Notes: generated from the sequence alone by a model not told the origin. Counted from the stretch's first letter, positions 24,036-31,181 are shown. The stretch: 33,735 nt of DNA from Clostridiales bacterium (GCA_019415925.1 DXYG01000022.1:1-33735), one strand, 5' to 3'. Made by a program: numbers and translations.

Positions 24036-25316
24036 TTAATCACTCCTGTCTGCATACTTAATTGAAAGCCTGATACCGTTTTCAACATAATTTTTACTGT
24101 AGTTTTTACGGATTATTTCAACATAGCGTTTGCTTTTATCGGTAATTTTATTCTTCTGATAATCAATAATATTCAATGCATTGTCCTGATTGTATTTTTT
24201 AAAAAATTTCTGCATATCGCAAAGCACATTCAGAGCGGCTGACTTAACCGAAATTTTTTCACCGCCAAAGCTTATGAATGTATTTTCGTCGTCATATTTT
24301 GCCGCCTGCTTAACATTTTTTATTGAGCAAATCTGTTCGCTTTCCGAAAAATCTTCATCCTTAAGCGAAGTGAGATAGAGTATCAGCATATGAAGAAAAT
24401 CCATATCCTCCTTGAAAATACCTACGGGAGAAAGAGGATTTAAGTCAAGCATACGCAGTTCAATGTGGTTTACTCCCGTTTTTTCAAGATTTTCAATTGA
24501 ATTTGCTCCGAGAGGTTTCAGCCTTATCGGGTAATAAAGCTCAGACGCAGATTTCAGCAAGCCGTCAGCTATGTACTTCCGAATACCGCCAACGTAGCTT
24601 TCAAGATTATCGTAATTAAAAATCGGTATAAACTCATTCCAGTAGCCGATTTCACTGCACCTTGCAGACGAAAACGGCGTTATAACGTCCTTTCCGATTG
24701 CGCTGTCGTCAAAAAATGAGCCGTCCGTTATCGGACTTGCGGCTGTAAGATACACAATCAGCCAGCTGTACTTTGTCATTTTCTTTGCAAGCTCCAGGTA
24801 GAGATTATTCTTGTAATCGGCAAAGGATTCCATTTTGCTTTCTTTAAATCCGTACTCCAAAAGCTCGTTGGCAAAGGAAAAGTTGAAGTGGATTCCCGAA
24901 AAAAGCATTTTTTTCTTACCGTATTTTTCGGCAAGGTACTTTCTGTATATTTTCTTGCCCTTAAGACTGCCCTTAAAGCTTGCAATCGGAATGTCGCTTT
25001 CACCCTTTACGTAGGGCGGATTTGAAAACAGCCAGAGAATTTCACTGCCTGTTTTAAGGCATTTTAATTTCTGCACAACTGTATTGTGCAGTGCAGAAAG
25101 CTGATTGAAAACAGAGCTTGTATCGTCAAAAACGTCGGTGACAATTTCAACCTGATTTTCGCAGAAATCCCTGTCAATGTGCGGATTGTGTTCGAAAGGG
25201 TGAGGGGTGTGAGAAAGAAAACCGTCTGTGTTTACCCTAAGGCTCTCTTTTTCAATGCCGAAACTGCCCTTGTATATATTATTAATGATATTTTTATTGT
25301 CAAAGTTAAAGCTCAT
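24036..25316 (-). CDS. gshA: Glutamate-cysteine ligase, GshA/GshAB type 1
   Basis: A 426-residue enzyme whose N-terminus carries the type 1 GCL signature: GSFGIEKESLRVNTDGFLSH (residues about 18-37), then IDRDFCENQVEIVTDVFDD, the E-x-E/Q-x-E strands that bind Mg-ATP and glutamate. Further on are LFSGIHFNFSF, YLTAASPITDGSFF, and GVNHIELRMLDLNPLSPVG, all matching the ligase core. It makes gamma-glutamylcysteine from Glu and Cys. It is shorter than E. coli GshA (about 518) and lacks the ATP-grasp half of the fused GshAB. ATG 25316 is preferred over TTG 25331. First gene of the operon, with a promoter and operator-like box at 25414-25468. Confidence 0.88.
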   Translation of the reverse strand: MSFNFDNKNIINNIYKGSFGIEKESLRVNTDGFLSHTPHPFEHNPHIDRDFCENQVEIVTDVFDDTSSVFNQLSALHNTVVQKLKCLKTGSEILWLFSNPPYVKGESDIPIASFKGSLKGKKIYRKYLAEKYGKKKMLFSGIHFNFSFANELLEYGFKESKMESFADYKNNLYLELAKKMTKYSWLIVYLTAASPITDGSFFDDSAIGKDVITPFSSARCSEIGYWNEFIPIFNYDNLESYVGGIRKYIADGLLKSASELYYPIRLKPLGANSIENLEKTGVNHIELRMLDLNPLSPVGIFKEDMDFLHMLILYLTSLKDEDFSESEQICSIKNVKQAAKYDDENTFISFGGEKISVKSAALNVLCDMQKFFKKYNQDNALNIIDYQKNKITDKSKRYVEIIRKNYSKNYVENGIRLSIKYADRSD

Positions 25317-25413
25317 AGTAATCCATCTCAAATCTAATTAATTGCAAGAAAATTATTCTCTATATCTGTTTATTCAGGTTTGTTGTTTTTGTTAATTATA
25401 AATGTATAGCATA

Positions 25414-25468
25414 TAATTCCTATATGATTAGTAAGTATTATAATACACTTTCATACTCCTTTTGTCAA
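25414..25468 (-). promoter_or_regulatory. gshA promoter with sulfur-type 19-base box
   Basis: On the reverse strand TTGACA (25468-25463), 17 bases, TATTAT (25445-25440). The box ACTAATCATATAGGAATTA occupies 25432-25414, starting right at the predicted transcription start, a repressor position. The same box recurs at 31102 and 30278, and more weakly at 26069. Confidence 0.75.
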
Positions 25469-25487
25469 GCAAAAAAGAAATTATTGT

Positions 25488-25545
25488 AAAAAAATAGGTT
25501 GTACTAAATCACAACGTTCAAATCGTTGTTTTAGTACAACCTTTT
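25488..25545 (-). terminator. Long bidirectional terminator after rrf2
   Basis: AGGTTGTACTAA (25496-25507) pairs with TTAGTACAACCT (25531-25542), with an inner CAACG/CGTTG stem. Reverse-strand transcripts from the Rrf2 gene meet the hairpin and then a run of T (A run at 25488-25494 on the given strand). It insulates gshA from read-through. Confidence 0.9.
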
Positions 25546-25601
25546 AATTCTGTTTTCCGATATTTCGACTCTTAAATCAATTTGCCTGTCGAGATACTCG
25601 G

Positions 25602-26039
25602 TTATATTACATAATCATTTGCCGGCTTGTCCTTCTGCATATCAATAATATCCTGCAAGGTAATTCCGTCAAGATAATCGCAGATAACCTTGTTAAGCCC
25701 TTTCCAGATTGGCAGGGTGGGACATTCACCGCTCCGTTCACAACCGACGGGATTGTAGTCAAGACAGGCTACGGGAGCAAGACTGCCCTCGGTAAGCCGT
25801 AAAATATTGCCGACTGTGTATTTTTCGGGAGCTTTGGCGAGTCTGTAACCGCCCTGATAGCCTCTGTTGGTGTTGAGAATATCGGACTTGTTGAGAATCG
25901 GCACAATCTGTTCAAGATATTTTTTAGAAATATTCTGACGTGCCGCAATATCCTTGAGCGCAATATATCCATCATTCTGATGCTGTGCAAGGTCAATGAG
26001 CATACGCAGAGCGTATCTTCCTTTTGTTGAAATTTTCAT
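25602..26039 (-). CDS. Rrf2-family regulator with Cys triad (first copy)
   Basis: A 145-residue Rrf2 regulator: KISTKGRYALRMLIDLAQHQ, the winged helix with IAARQNISKKYLEQIVPILN, the wing NRGYQGGYRLAK and VGNILRLTEGSLAPVACLD. It carries C92, C100 and C106, the Cys cluster that in IscR-like members holds an iron-sulfur cluster. CymR, the cysteine-metabolism master regulator of Firmicutes, is in the same family. GGCGGTTGATAAT precedes the start. Its own promoter holds a weak copy of the shared box, consistent with autoregulation. Very similar to the protein at 30307, including the three Cys. Effector (Fe-S, cysteine synthase complex, or O-acetylserine) is not readable. Confidence 0.92.
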   Translation of the reverse strand: MKISTKGRYALRMLIDLAQHQNDGYIALKDIAARQNISKKYLEQIVPILNKSDILNTNRGYQGGYRLAKAPEKYTVGNILRLTEGSLAPVACLDYNPVGCERSGECPTLPIWKGLNKVICDYLDGITLQDIIDMQKDKPANDYVI

Positions 26040-26068
26040 ATTATCAACCGCCTTTGATTGTTAACTCT

Positions 26069-26097
26069 ATAATAACATATATTTAGTAGGCTTTCAA
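26069..26097 (-). promoter_or_regulatory. Promoter of the first rrf2 gene with weak shared box
   Basis: Reverse strand TTGAAA (26097-26092), 17 bases, TATTAT (26074-26069). ACTAAATATATGTTATTAT (26087-26069) matches the gshA box at 11 of 19 positions and lies between -35 and -10, suggesting autorepression. Confidence 0.6.
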
Positions 26098-26107
26098 GGG
26101 AATTTGC

Positions 26108-27532
26108 TTACATCGGACGTGTGAATTTATTTGTCGCAGTAATAATTCGGCACTGGCTCAGCCCGTCAAAAATTACCGATACCCTTTTGGAGTAGCTGTC
26201 ACTGTCTACGTTTTCGTCAATAACAAAGCTTGCATTGTGTTTTCTCAGCAGTCGTGCGGCAGTCATAAGTCCGATACCGCTTCCGCCTGTTTTCTTATGG
26301 GTGGTAATTCTCCTTTTGCCGAGATTGTCAATAACCTTCTTTTCAAACGGAATACCGCTGTCATAAACGCTGATAATAAAGCTTTCGTTTTCCGTACCGA
26401 ACACAACCAAAATGTTTTTCTTTTTTGCTTCACGAACGGCAATAAGTGCGTTTTCACCGAGGTCAAGGATAAGTGTGTTCAAATCATTTTCGGAAATCAA
26501 ACCGTTTACAGCTTTTCTCATATCGCAGGTGACAGACAAATCAAAGGAAATGCCGTCTTTATTTGCTCTGCTGAAAAGATATTTCAGGCTTGCGTCTATT
26601 GAGAAAATCCCCGTTTGTACAAGAGATTTGTGCAGATTTTCGTAATCTGTTAAAATTGTGCTCCTCTCAGATGACATAGCTTTGAGTTGAGATAGCAGAG
26701 CTTTCGACTTTTCCTTTTGCTCGTTGGGAGCGTTGCAGGCTAAAATTTCCTCAACAGCCGACTCCATTGCGGGAATAAGCTTGTTGTCACGGTGAATAAT
26801 CATTGATAATTCCTCGTTGCTGTGCTTTAATTTCCGATTAATTTCCTGCTGTTCGGCAAGCGAATTTTCAAGTATTTCTACGTTGCGCTTGTAAACCTTT
26901 TCAATATATATGTTTGTGATGTGCCTTTTCCACCAAACTGCCAACGCAAAGCTGATAATTAACAAGAATACCAGAATAATAATTCCAACCGTAATTGGAT
27001 AACTTTGACTGCTAAACAACGATGCAATCAGTAAAAGCGATACACTTATCAAAACGCCTAAATCATAATTGACTTTCGTTTCATACAAAATAAAGCTCTT
27101 TTTCAATCTCTTTATTCTAAAAATAAAGCAAATCAAACAAAATTGAAAAATACCGATAATTAAGTAGGACTGGTAGTAAATATTAATTATATTTAACTTT
27201 GAAAAAATAAGATAACATAATGCTCCAATCGGTAAAGTTACAATAGTAAATGATATGTAACTTATTCCCAAAGAGATTATTGTAAAAGTGATAGTTTTTT
27301 TGAGAGAAAATCTGTAGATAATAAGCAGGTGAATTGAAAGAAATAATGCAACCGTCAGCAAAGTCAAATAACTTAATTTTTCTCGAAAAAATACAATAAA
27401 TACAGAAGACAAAACAGAAAAGGACAGATGATAAATTATGTACTTATAATTATATGGAATATTGAACAATTTAGAATAAACGTAATTACTGCAAAAGAAA
27501 ATGAAAAAATATTTTATAAGAATGTCAATCAT
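26108..27532 (-). CDS. GHKL-type sensor histidine kinase, AgrC-like layout
   Basis: A 474-residue protein. About seven hydrophobic helices fill residues 1-205 (ending VGIIILVFLLIISFALAVWW), followed by a coiled coil and the phospho-acceptor part LSMIIHRDNKLIPAMESAV (H247). The GHKL ATPase domain has LNTLILDLGENALIAVREA (N-box), ISVYDSGIPF and KKTGGSGIGLMTAARLL (G boxes). This arrangement, many helices with no large extracellular domain, is that of AgrC-type peptide-sensing kinases. AGGAGGAAAAAG precedes the start. It lies on the same strand downstream of a Spo0A-like regulator, with a short ORF on the opposite strand between them. Ligand unknown. Confidence 0.9.
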   Translation of the reverse strand: MIDILIKYFFIFFCSNYVYSKLFNIPYNYKYIIYHLSFSVLSSVFIVFFREKLSYLTLLTVALFLSIHLLIIYRFSLKKTITFTIISLGISYISFTIVTLPIGALCYLIFSKLNIINIYYQSYLIIGIFQFCLICFIFRIKRLKKSFILYETKVNYDLGVLISVSLLLIASLFSSQSYPITVGIIILVFLLIISFALAVWWKRHITNIYIEKVYKRNVEILENSLAEQQEINRKLKHSNEELSMIIHRDNKLIPAMESAVEEILACNAPNEQKEKSKALLSQLKAMSSERSTILTDYENLHKSLVQTGIFSIDASLKYLFSRANKDGISFDLSVTCDMRKAVNGLISENDLNTLILDLGENALIAVREAKKKNILVVFGTENESFIISVYDSGIPFEKKVIDNLGKRRITTHKKTGGSGIGLMTAARLLRKHNASFVIDENVDSDSYSKRVSVIFDGLSQCRIITATNKFTRPM

Positions 27533-27655
27533 CTTTTTCCTCCTATAGTAATCAACAAATAGTAATTAAAAACTGCCAACATTAATAAATTTAAAAAACA
27601 GCCTCCTTTTTTTAAACTTTTATATAGAGAATTCAGAAAAGGAGGAACAGTGATT

Positions 27656-27697
27656 ATGTCATTTTGGGAATGGATACTTTCATATTTTTATGCATAA
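27656..27697 (+). CDS. Short 13-residue peptide gene between kinase and regulator
   Basis: The ORF reads MSFWEWILSYFYA, with a near-perfect Shine-Dalgarno AAAAGGAGG (27637-27645) and a strong terminator 16 bases after the stop. It is hydrophobic and aromatic (two Trp in a W-x-W, two Tyr, two Phe) with a single acidic residue. It forms its own small transcription unit opposite to the kinase and regulator genes, in the place where a peptide signal would be expected. A TATATA element at 27622 is the only promoter hint. It could be a signal ligand for the adjacent kinase, a membrane-active peptide or a chance ORF. Confidence 0.6.
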   Translation: MSFWEWILSYFYA

Positions 27698-27712
27698 TTC
27701 AATACCTATATT

Positions 27713-27750
27713 AAAAACAAGTCGCATTTTATTATGCGGCTTGTTTTTTT
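27713..27750 (+). terminator. Strong rho-independent terminator after the short peptide ORF
   Basis: CAAGTCGCAT (27718-27727), loop TTTATT, ATGCGGCTTG (27734-27743), one G-U pair, flanked by AAAAA/TTTTTTT. Also acts on the opposite strand for the regulator gene. Confidence 0.92.
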
Positions 27751-27753
27751 GCG

Positions 27754-28539
27754 CTAATACTCATTTTTAATCTTGTTTGCGTAGTAAAATATAAACTCGG
27801 TAAGCGTCGGAACGCCCTTTGATGAGCTGATTTTTGCGGTGTAGTTTGCAAGCAAGTCGTCAATGCTCGAAGTTGCCCACGCACGGTTAATAGCGTTCTG
27901 CATTGCACGTTCAACACTGCACTCGGTTTTGCAGTATTTTTTGGCAATAATACTGCAAAGGTTCTGAGTAGGTTCTTTAATTGTAATCAGAATTGCGTCA
28001 GTCAGGTATTTATATCCGACTGATTTCTGATTTACACCGATGAGATTAAGCTCGGCAATAATTCGCCGTGTGATTCTCTTTTGATAGTATGCAGGTGATT
28101 CAACTTCTTCAGAATCATCTTTGTGAGTCTGTTTTCTGCTCTTGATAACGGGAGCGAGCATTCGCAGAAAATCAATTACCGACTTTTCACTGTATCCCTC
28201 CTGATGCTTTGACATAATGTAGTCAGCACCAAGCTGTCTTGCAGTTTCGTAGGTTACAGCACTTGAATTGTTTGTAGTTATAAGAATATACGGCACCCTG
28301 CAAAGCGACATATCCTTGATTCCGCTTAAAACATTCAGTCCGCTTCCGCTGCCCTGATGAAGCTCCAAATCAAGAATTACAACGTCAGGCAAGGTGTCAC
28401 GGATATAGTCAAGCGCTTTAAAGGCGTTGTTTGTCACTCCGACAAGAACTAAATCGTCGGAATTATCGGCAAGATTAATAATTTGTTTGCAGGCGTATTG
28501 GTCGTCTTCAACAAGCAGTATTGATAATTTATTATCCAT
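27754..28539 (-). CDS. Spo0A-like response regulator
   Basis: A 261-residue regulator. The receiver domain (residues 1-125) has acidic E11-D12-D13, phospho-acceptor D57 (VVILDLEL), T in LITTNN and K in IMSKH. The C-terminal part has the Spo0A DNA-binding signature: GVNQKSVGYKYLTDAILITI, then CKTECSVERAMQNAINRAWA. It is shorter in the linker than true Spo0A and pairs with a GHKL kinase rather than a phosphorelay, so it is likely a Spo0A-derived dedicated regulator. A consensus 0A box in its promoter suggests autoregulation. Confidence 0.9.
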   Translation of the reverse strand: MDNKLSILLVEDDQYACKQIINLADNSDDLVLVGVTNNAFKALDYIRDTLPDVVILDLELHQGSGSGLNVLSGIKDMSLCRVPYILITTNNSSAVTYETARQLGADYIMSKHQEGYSEKSVIDFLRMLAPVIKSRKQTHKDDSEEVESPAYYQKRITRRIIAELNLIGVNQKSVGYKYLTDAILITIKEPTQNLCSIIAKKYCKTECSVERAMQNAINRAWATSSIDDLLANYTAKISSSKGVPTLTEFIFYYANKIKNEY

Positions 28540-28587
28540 AACAACCTCGATAATATTGATTATGCAATGATATTTTTTGTTGAGTAT

Positions 28588-28616
28588 ATAATATCACGTT
28601 TTTCGACAATAAGCAA
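28588..28616 (-). promoter_or_regulatory. Regulator promoter containing a 0A box
   Basis: Reverse strand TTGCTT (28616-28611), 17 bases, TATTAT (28593-28588). The spacer holds TTGTCGAAA (28609-28601), a full Spo0A-type box (TGTCGAA). Confidence 0.65.
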
Positions 28617-28641
28617 CAAAAAGCAACGAAAAACAATATTA

Positions 28642-28670
28642 TTGACTAAATTTATTTGTTTTTGTTATAA
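28642..28670 (+). promoter_or_regulatory. Promoter of the XRE regulator gene
   Basis: TTGACT (28642-28647), 17 bases, TTATAA (28665-28670), leaving a leader of about 95 bases before ATG 28772. Confidence 0.5.
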
Positions 28671-28771
28671 GGTAAAATATTGTTCAAATAGAAAAATTAT
28701 GTTTAATTTATCAAAAAATATCCTCTGCGAATAACTTTATTAATTAAATTAATTACGGGTGATAAAAATAT

Positions 28772-29137
28772 ATGGAAAAGACATTCGGTTCATTCATTTA
28801 CAAAAAAAGAACACAAAAGCATATTTCACTTCGTGGACTTGCAAATATGATTGGTGTTTCTGCCGTATATGTTTCCAGTATGGAAAAGGGAAAACGTGCC
28901 GCACCGACATATCCTGTTCTGATGAAAATTGCAGATGTGCTTATGCTCAGTAAAGAAGAAAAGGTGTTAATGCTTGATTTGGCGGCAAAGTCTAAAAAAT
29001 CTTTGTCATTGGCTGAGGATTTGCTCAAATACATTAACAGTAACCAAATTGTTCACAAGGCTTTGAGAACGGCAAAAAAGTGCAATGCAACGGATGAGGA
29101 CTGGCAGAATTTTATTGACACCCTTTCGGAAAAATAA
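28772..29137 (+). CDS. XRE-family helix-turn-helix regulator
   Basis: A 121-residue protein with an N-terminal HTH_3 domain: FGSFIYKKRTQKHISLRGLA, then GVSAVYVSSMEKGKRAAPTY and PVLMKIADVLMLSKEEKVLM (residues about 6-70). The rest is helical and probably dimerises. GGGTGAT is about 9 bases upstream. It is divergent from the Spo0A-like regulator and followed by a terminator, so it forms its own unit; whether it controls the neighbours is unknown. Confidence 0.88.
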   Translation: MEKTFGSFIYKKRTQKHISLRGLANMIGVSAVYVSSMEKGKRAAPTYPVLMKIADVLMLSKEEKVLMLDLAAKSKKSLSLAEDLLKYINSNQIVHKALRTAKKCNATDEDWQNFIDTLSEK

Positions 29138-29152
29138 ATACTTGTAAAGATA

Positions 29153-29180
29153 AGGCGCTCGGTTGCGGGCGTCTTTTTTT
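29153..29180 (+). terminator. Rho-independent terminator of the XRE gene
   Basis: AGGCGCTC (29153-29160) and GGGCGTCT (29167-29174), loop GGTTGC, with two G-U pairs, followed by a T run. Confidence 0.85.
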
Positions 29181-29241
29181 ATATTTGTTGCGTGTCGGGC
29201 CGCTCGTCTTTTTAATTAATAATTTTGCCGACGTGATAATC

Positions 29242-29300
29242 GAAAATTTTCTGCAAATAATATGTCTGACTGCTGATACATATTATAAAATTTTCGGAGG
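29242..29300 (+). promoter_or_regulatory. Long leader hairpin abutting the transporter ribosome site
   Basis: GAAAATTTT (29242-29250) pairs with AAAATTTTC (29287-29295), and inside it ATAATATGT (29257-29265) pairs with ACATATTAT (29278-29286). The Shine-Dalgarno GGAGG (29296-29300) starts at the next base. A possible switch for the transporter gene. Confidence 0.55.
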
Positions 29301-29307
29301 CGGTACA

Positions 29308-30240
29308 ATGAACATATTCACGTCGGTGATTTTTCAGATTGCCGTTTTGTTTTCTTTTATCCATATCGGTTTCATCCTTTGCAGGCTAAATTTGCTTCCG
29401 AGGGAAGCGTCAACAGTATTTTCAAGGCTTGAAAACAGAATTTTAATGCCTGCCGTTGTAATCAATACTTTTCGGACAAACTGCACGATAGAAAACATCA
29501 CCCATAAGTGGGTGTTTATCGCCTACAGCGCAGTTATTCTTGCGTTTTGTATTCTTGTTGCTTTCATAGTCAGCCGTTTTCTCGGAAAAACGCCGTATCT
29601 TCAGAAAATCTACAGGTACTCAATCGCAGTTTCAAACTTCGGATTTGTCGGTACTGCAATGGTTTCGGGAATTTACGGAGCAGACAGCATCGAGCTTTTC
29701 GACTATCTTATGTTTACGCTTCCGCTGAATATGTTTACCTATTCAATCGGAATTGCGTGGCTCGTTCCGAACAGCGGCAAGGTGTTTTCGTTTAAAACAT
29801 TTCTTAATCCGATTTTTGTGTCGCTGTTTATCGGTGCGGCACTCGGCTTGCTCAATCTTCCGAAATTTGAGCTTGTCACCTCGGTAATTTCATCTGCGGC
29901 AGGATGTATGTCACCGATTGCTATGATTCTGACAGGTTTTGTTATCGGCGGCTACAGATTGCCCGAACTGTTCAGACATTGGCAGACCTATGTTGTTGCA
30001 GGAATAAGGCTTGTTGCGTTGCCTGCCGTTGTTGTTACTGTTTTAAAGCTGTTGAACACTCCGCAGGAAATAATAATTGCAACTCTTTGTGCTCACGCAA
30101 TGCCGCTCGGCTTAAATACTGTTATTATGCCGTCGGCATACGGCGAAAATCCCGAAACAGGTGCAAGTATGGCTCTTGTGTCGCAGATTTGCTCTGTGCT
30201 TACTATTCCGACTTTATTTTTTATTTTCGGCTACGCATAA
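29308..30240 (+). CDS. AEC (auxin efflux carrier)-family transporter
   Basis: A 310-residue membrane protein with about ten hydrophobic helices in two similar halves. Family marks are ENRILMPAVVINTFRTNCTI in the first half and GCMSPIAMILTGFVIGGYRL in the second, and the late segment ATLCAHAMPLGLNTVIMPSA. Relatives export auxin-like acids, malate or lactate. ATG 29308 has CGGAGGCGG before it; a longer frame from 29185 reaches through the leader hairpin and is rejected. Its stop is directly followed by the promoter of the second rrf2 gene. Its substrate could be linked to sulfur compounds but nothing shows it. Confidence 0.88.
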   Translation: MNIFTSVIFQIAVLFSFIHIGFILCRLNLLPREASTVFSRLENRILMPAVVINTFRTNCTIENITHKWVFIAYSAVILAFCILVAFIVSRFLGKTPYLQKIYRYSIAVSNFGFVGTAMVSGIYGADSIELFDYLMFTLPLNMFTYSIGIAWLVPNSGKVFSFKTFLNPIFVSLFIGAALGLLNLPKFELVTSVISSAAGCMSPIAMILTGFVIGGYRLPELFRHWQTYVVAGIRLVALPAVVVTVLKLLNTPQEIIIATLCAHAMPLGLNTVIMPSAYGENPETGASMALVSQICSVLTIPTLFFIFGYA

Positions 30241-30296
30241 TTGACAAGGCGTGAATATTGTGATATTCTTAAATCATAGTAATTATATATGAATTA
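30241..30296 (+). promoter_or_regulatory. Promoter of the second rrf2 gene with shared box
   Basis: TTGACA (30241-30246), 17 bases, TATTCT (30264-30269). Box AGTAATTATATATGAATTA at 30278-30296 matches the gshA box at 16 of 19 positions and lies just after the start site. Confidence 0.75.
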
Positions 30297-30306
30297 AGGT
30301 GATGAC

Positions 30307-30732
30307 TTGAAAATTTCAACAAAGGGACGCTATGCAGTCAGACTTATGGTGGATTTAGCGCAGAACGATAACGGCGAAAATATCTCGCTTAAGGATATTG
30401 CAAGACGTCAGAATTTGTCACTTAAATACCTTGAACAGATTATTACGGTGCTTACAAAGGCAGGTTTTGTCATTAGCACACGTGGCTCAAACGGCGGTTA
30501 CCGCCTAACTCACAAGCCCGAGTATTATACAGTAGGAATGATTTTACGTCTTACCGAGGGCAGTCTTGCGCCTGTTTCGTGCCTTGACGGCGATATGAAT
30601 ACCTGCGAACGCAGAGAAAATTGCAGTACTCTGTTTGTTTGGGAAGAGCTTTACAAGGCTATCTGCGGCGTGGTTGATAAAATCACAATTGCCGATATTA
30701 TTAATAAGGGTGCAGATAATTATATAATATAG
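30307..30732 (+). CDS. Rrf2-family regulator with Cys triad (second copy)
   Basis: A 141-residue paralogue of the protein at 25602-26039: KISTKGRYAVRLMVDLAQND, IARRQNLSLKYLEQIITVLT, NGGYRLTHKPEYYTVGMILR and EGSLAPVSCLD. C92, C100 and C106 fall at identical positions. The TTG start at 30307 follows AAGGTGATG; the ATG at 30302 opens into a stop at once. It is a CymR/IscR-type repressor candidate for the boxes at gshA, metY and itself. With two copies, one may sense cysteine status and the other Fe-S status, or they may be redundant. Confidence 0.92.
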   Translation: MKISTKGRYAVRLMVDLAQNDNGENISLKDIARRQNLSLKYLEQIITVLTKAGFVISTRGSNGGYRLTHKPEYYTVGMILRLTEGSLAPVSCLDGDMNTCERRENCSTLFVWEELYKAICGVVDKITIADIINKGADNYII

Positions 30733-30755
30733 AGTGTGAAATTAATGATTGTAGC

Positions 30756-30885
30756 GGCGAACTGTGTTCGCCATATTTAATAAATTGCGTTGCAATTTAT
30801 ACATAGGGACGTCTGGGAAGCCGTCCCCTACGTATTTAGAGGAAACGTTTGTGTAAAATTGTAGCGAGCGACGCCCTCGTCGCTC
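30756..30885. repeat. Cluster of four intergenic hairpins
   Basis: GGCGAAC/GTTCGCC (30756-30772), TAAATTGC/GCAATTTA (30781-30799), GGGACG/CGTCCC (30806-30827) and GAGCGACG/CGTCGCTC (30866-30885). TTGTAGCG precedes both the first and the last. Such TGTAGsGGCGA-type units are scattered through many Oscillospiraceae genomes as REP/MITE-like repeats. The rest of 30733-31052 is empty of genes. Confidence 0.7.
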
Positions 30886-31052
30886 AAAAAAACGTTACCA
30901 TTATATCGACATAAATTCAGTTAACAATCTTCCTAAACAATATGCACCATTATTAATTCGGGCGAAGTGACCTGCAATTCCACACTACAAACTCAAAAAA
31001 CTATATCATACTAAACAAGTAGGAAAAATATGAAATATTTTTAAAAAACCTA

Positions 31053-31120
31053 TTGACAAATAAAAATAGTGTGATATTATATAGGTACAAAAGCAAATCC
31101 TACTAATCTAATGGGAAATA
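31053..31120 (+). promoter_or_regulatory. metY-cysK promoter with shared box
   Basis: TTGACA (31053-31058), 16 bases, TATTAT (31075-31080). Box ACTAATCTAATGGGAAATA (31102-31120) matches the gshA box at 15 of 19 positions, about 15 bases into the transcript. Preceded by a gene-free stretch. Confidence 0.75.
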
Positions 31121-31139
31121 TAGGAATGGTGATTTTATA

Positions 31140-31181
31140 ATGATTTTTGCAAAACGATGTTGTTTTGATACCCGAATGTGA
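31140..31181 (+). CDS. Leader peptide with tandem Cys codons
   Basis: ATG 31140 reads MIFAKRCCFDTRM before TGA 31179. GGTGA at 31128-31132 is 7 bases upstream, a workable ribosome site. The two consecutive TGT codons (31158-31163) lie inside the left arm of the long-range hairpin that ends before the metY ribosome site. It is therefore a candidate cysteine-sensing leader peptide, analogous to amino-acid attenuators; coding is inferred from site, context and structure. Confidence 0.55.
   Translation: MIFAKRCCFDTRM

Noticed and set aside
30733..31052. CRISPR array suspected from repeated hairpins
   Set aside because: The repeats differ in sequence and spacing; no constant direct repeat and no cas gene are present.
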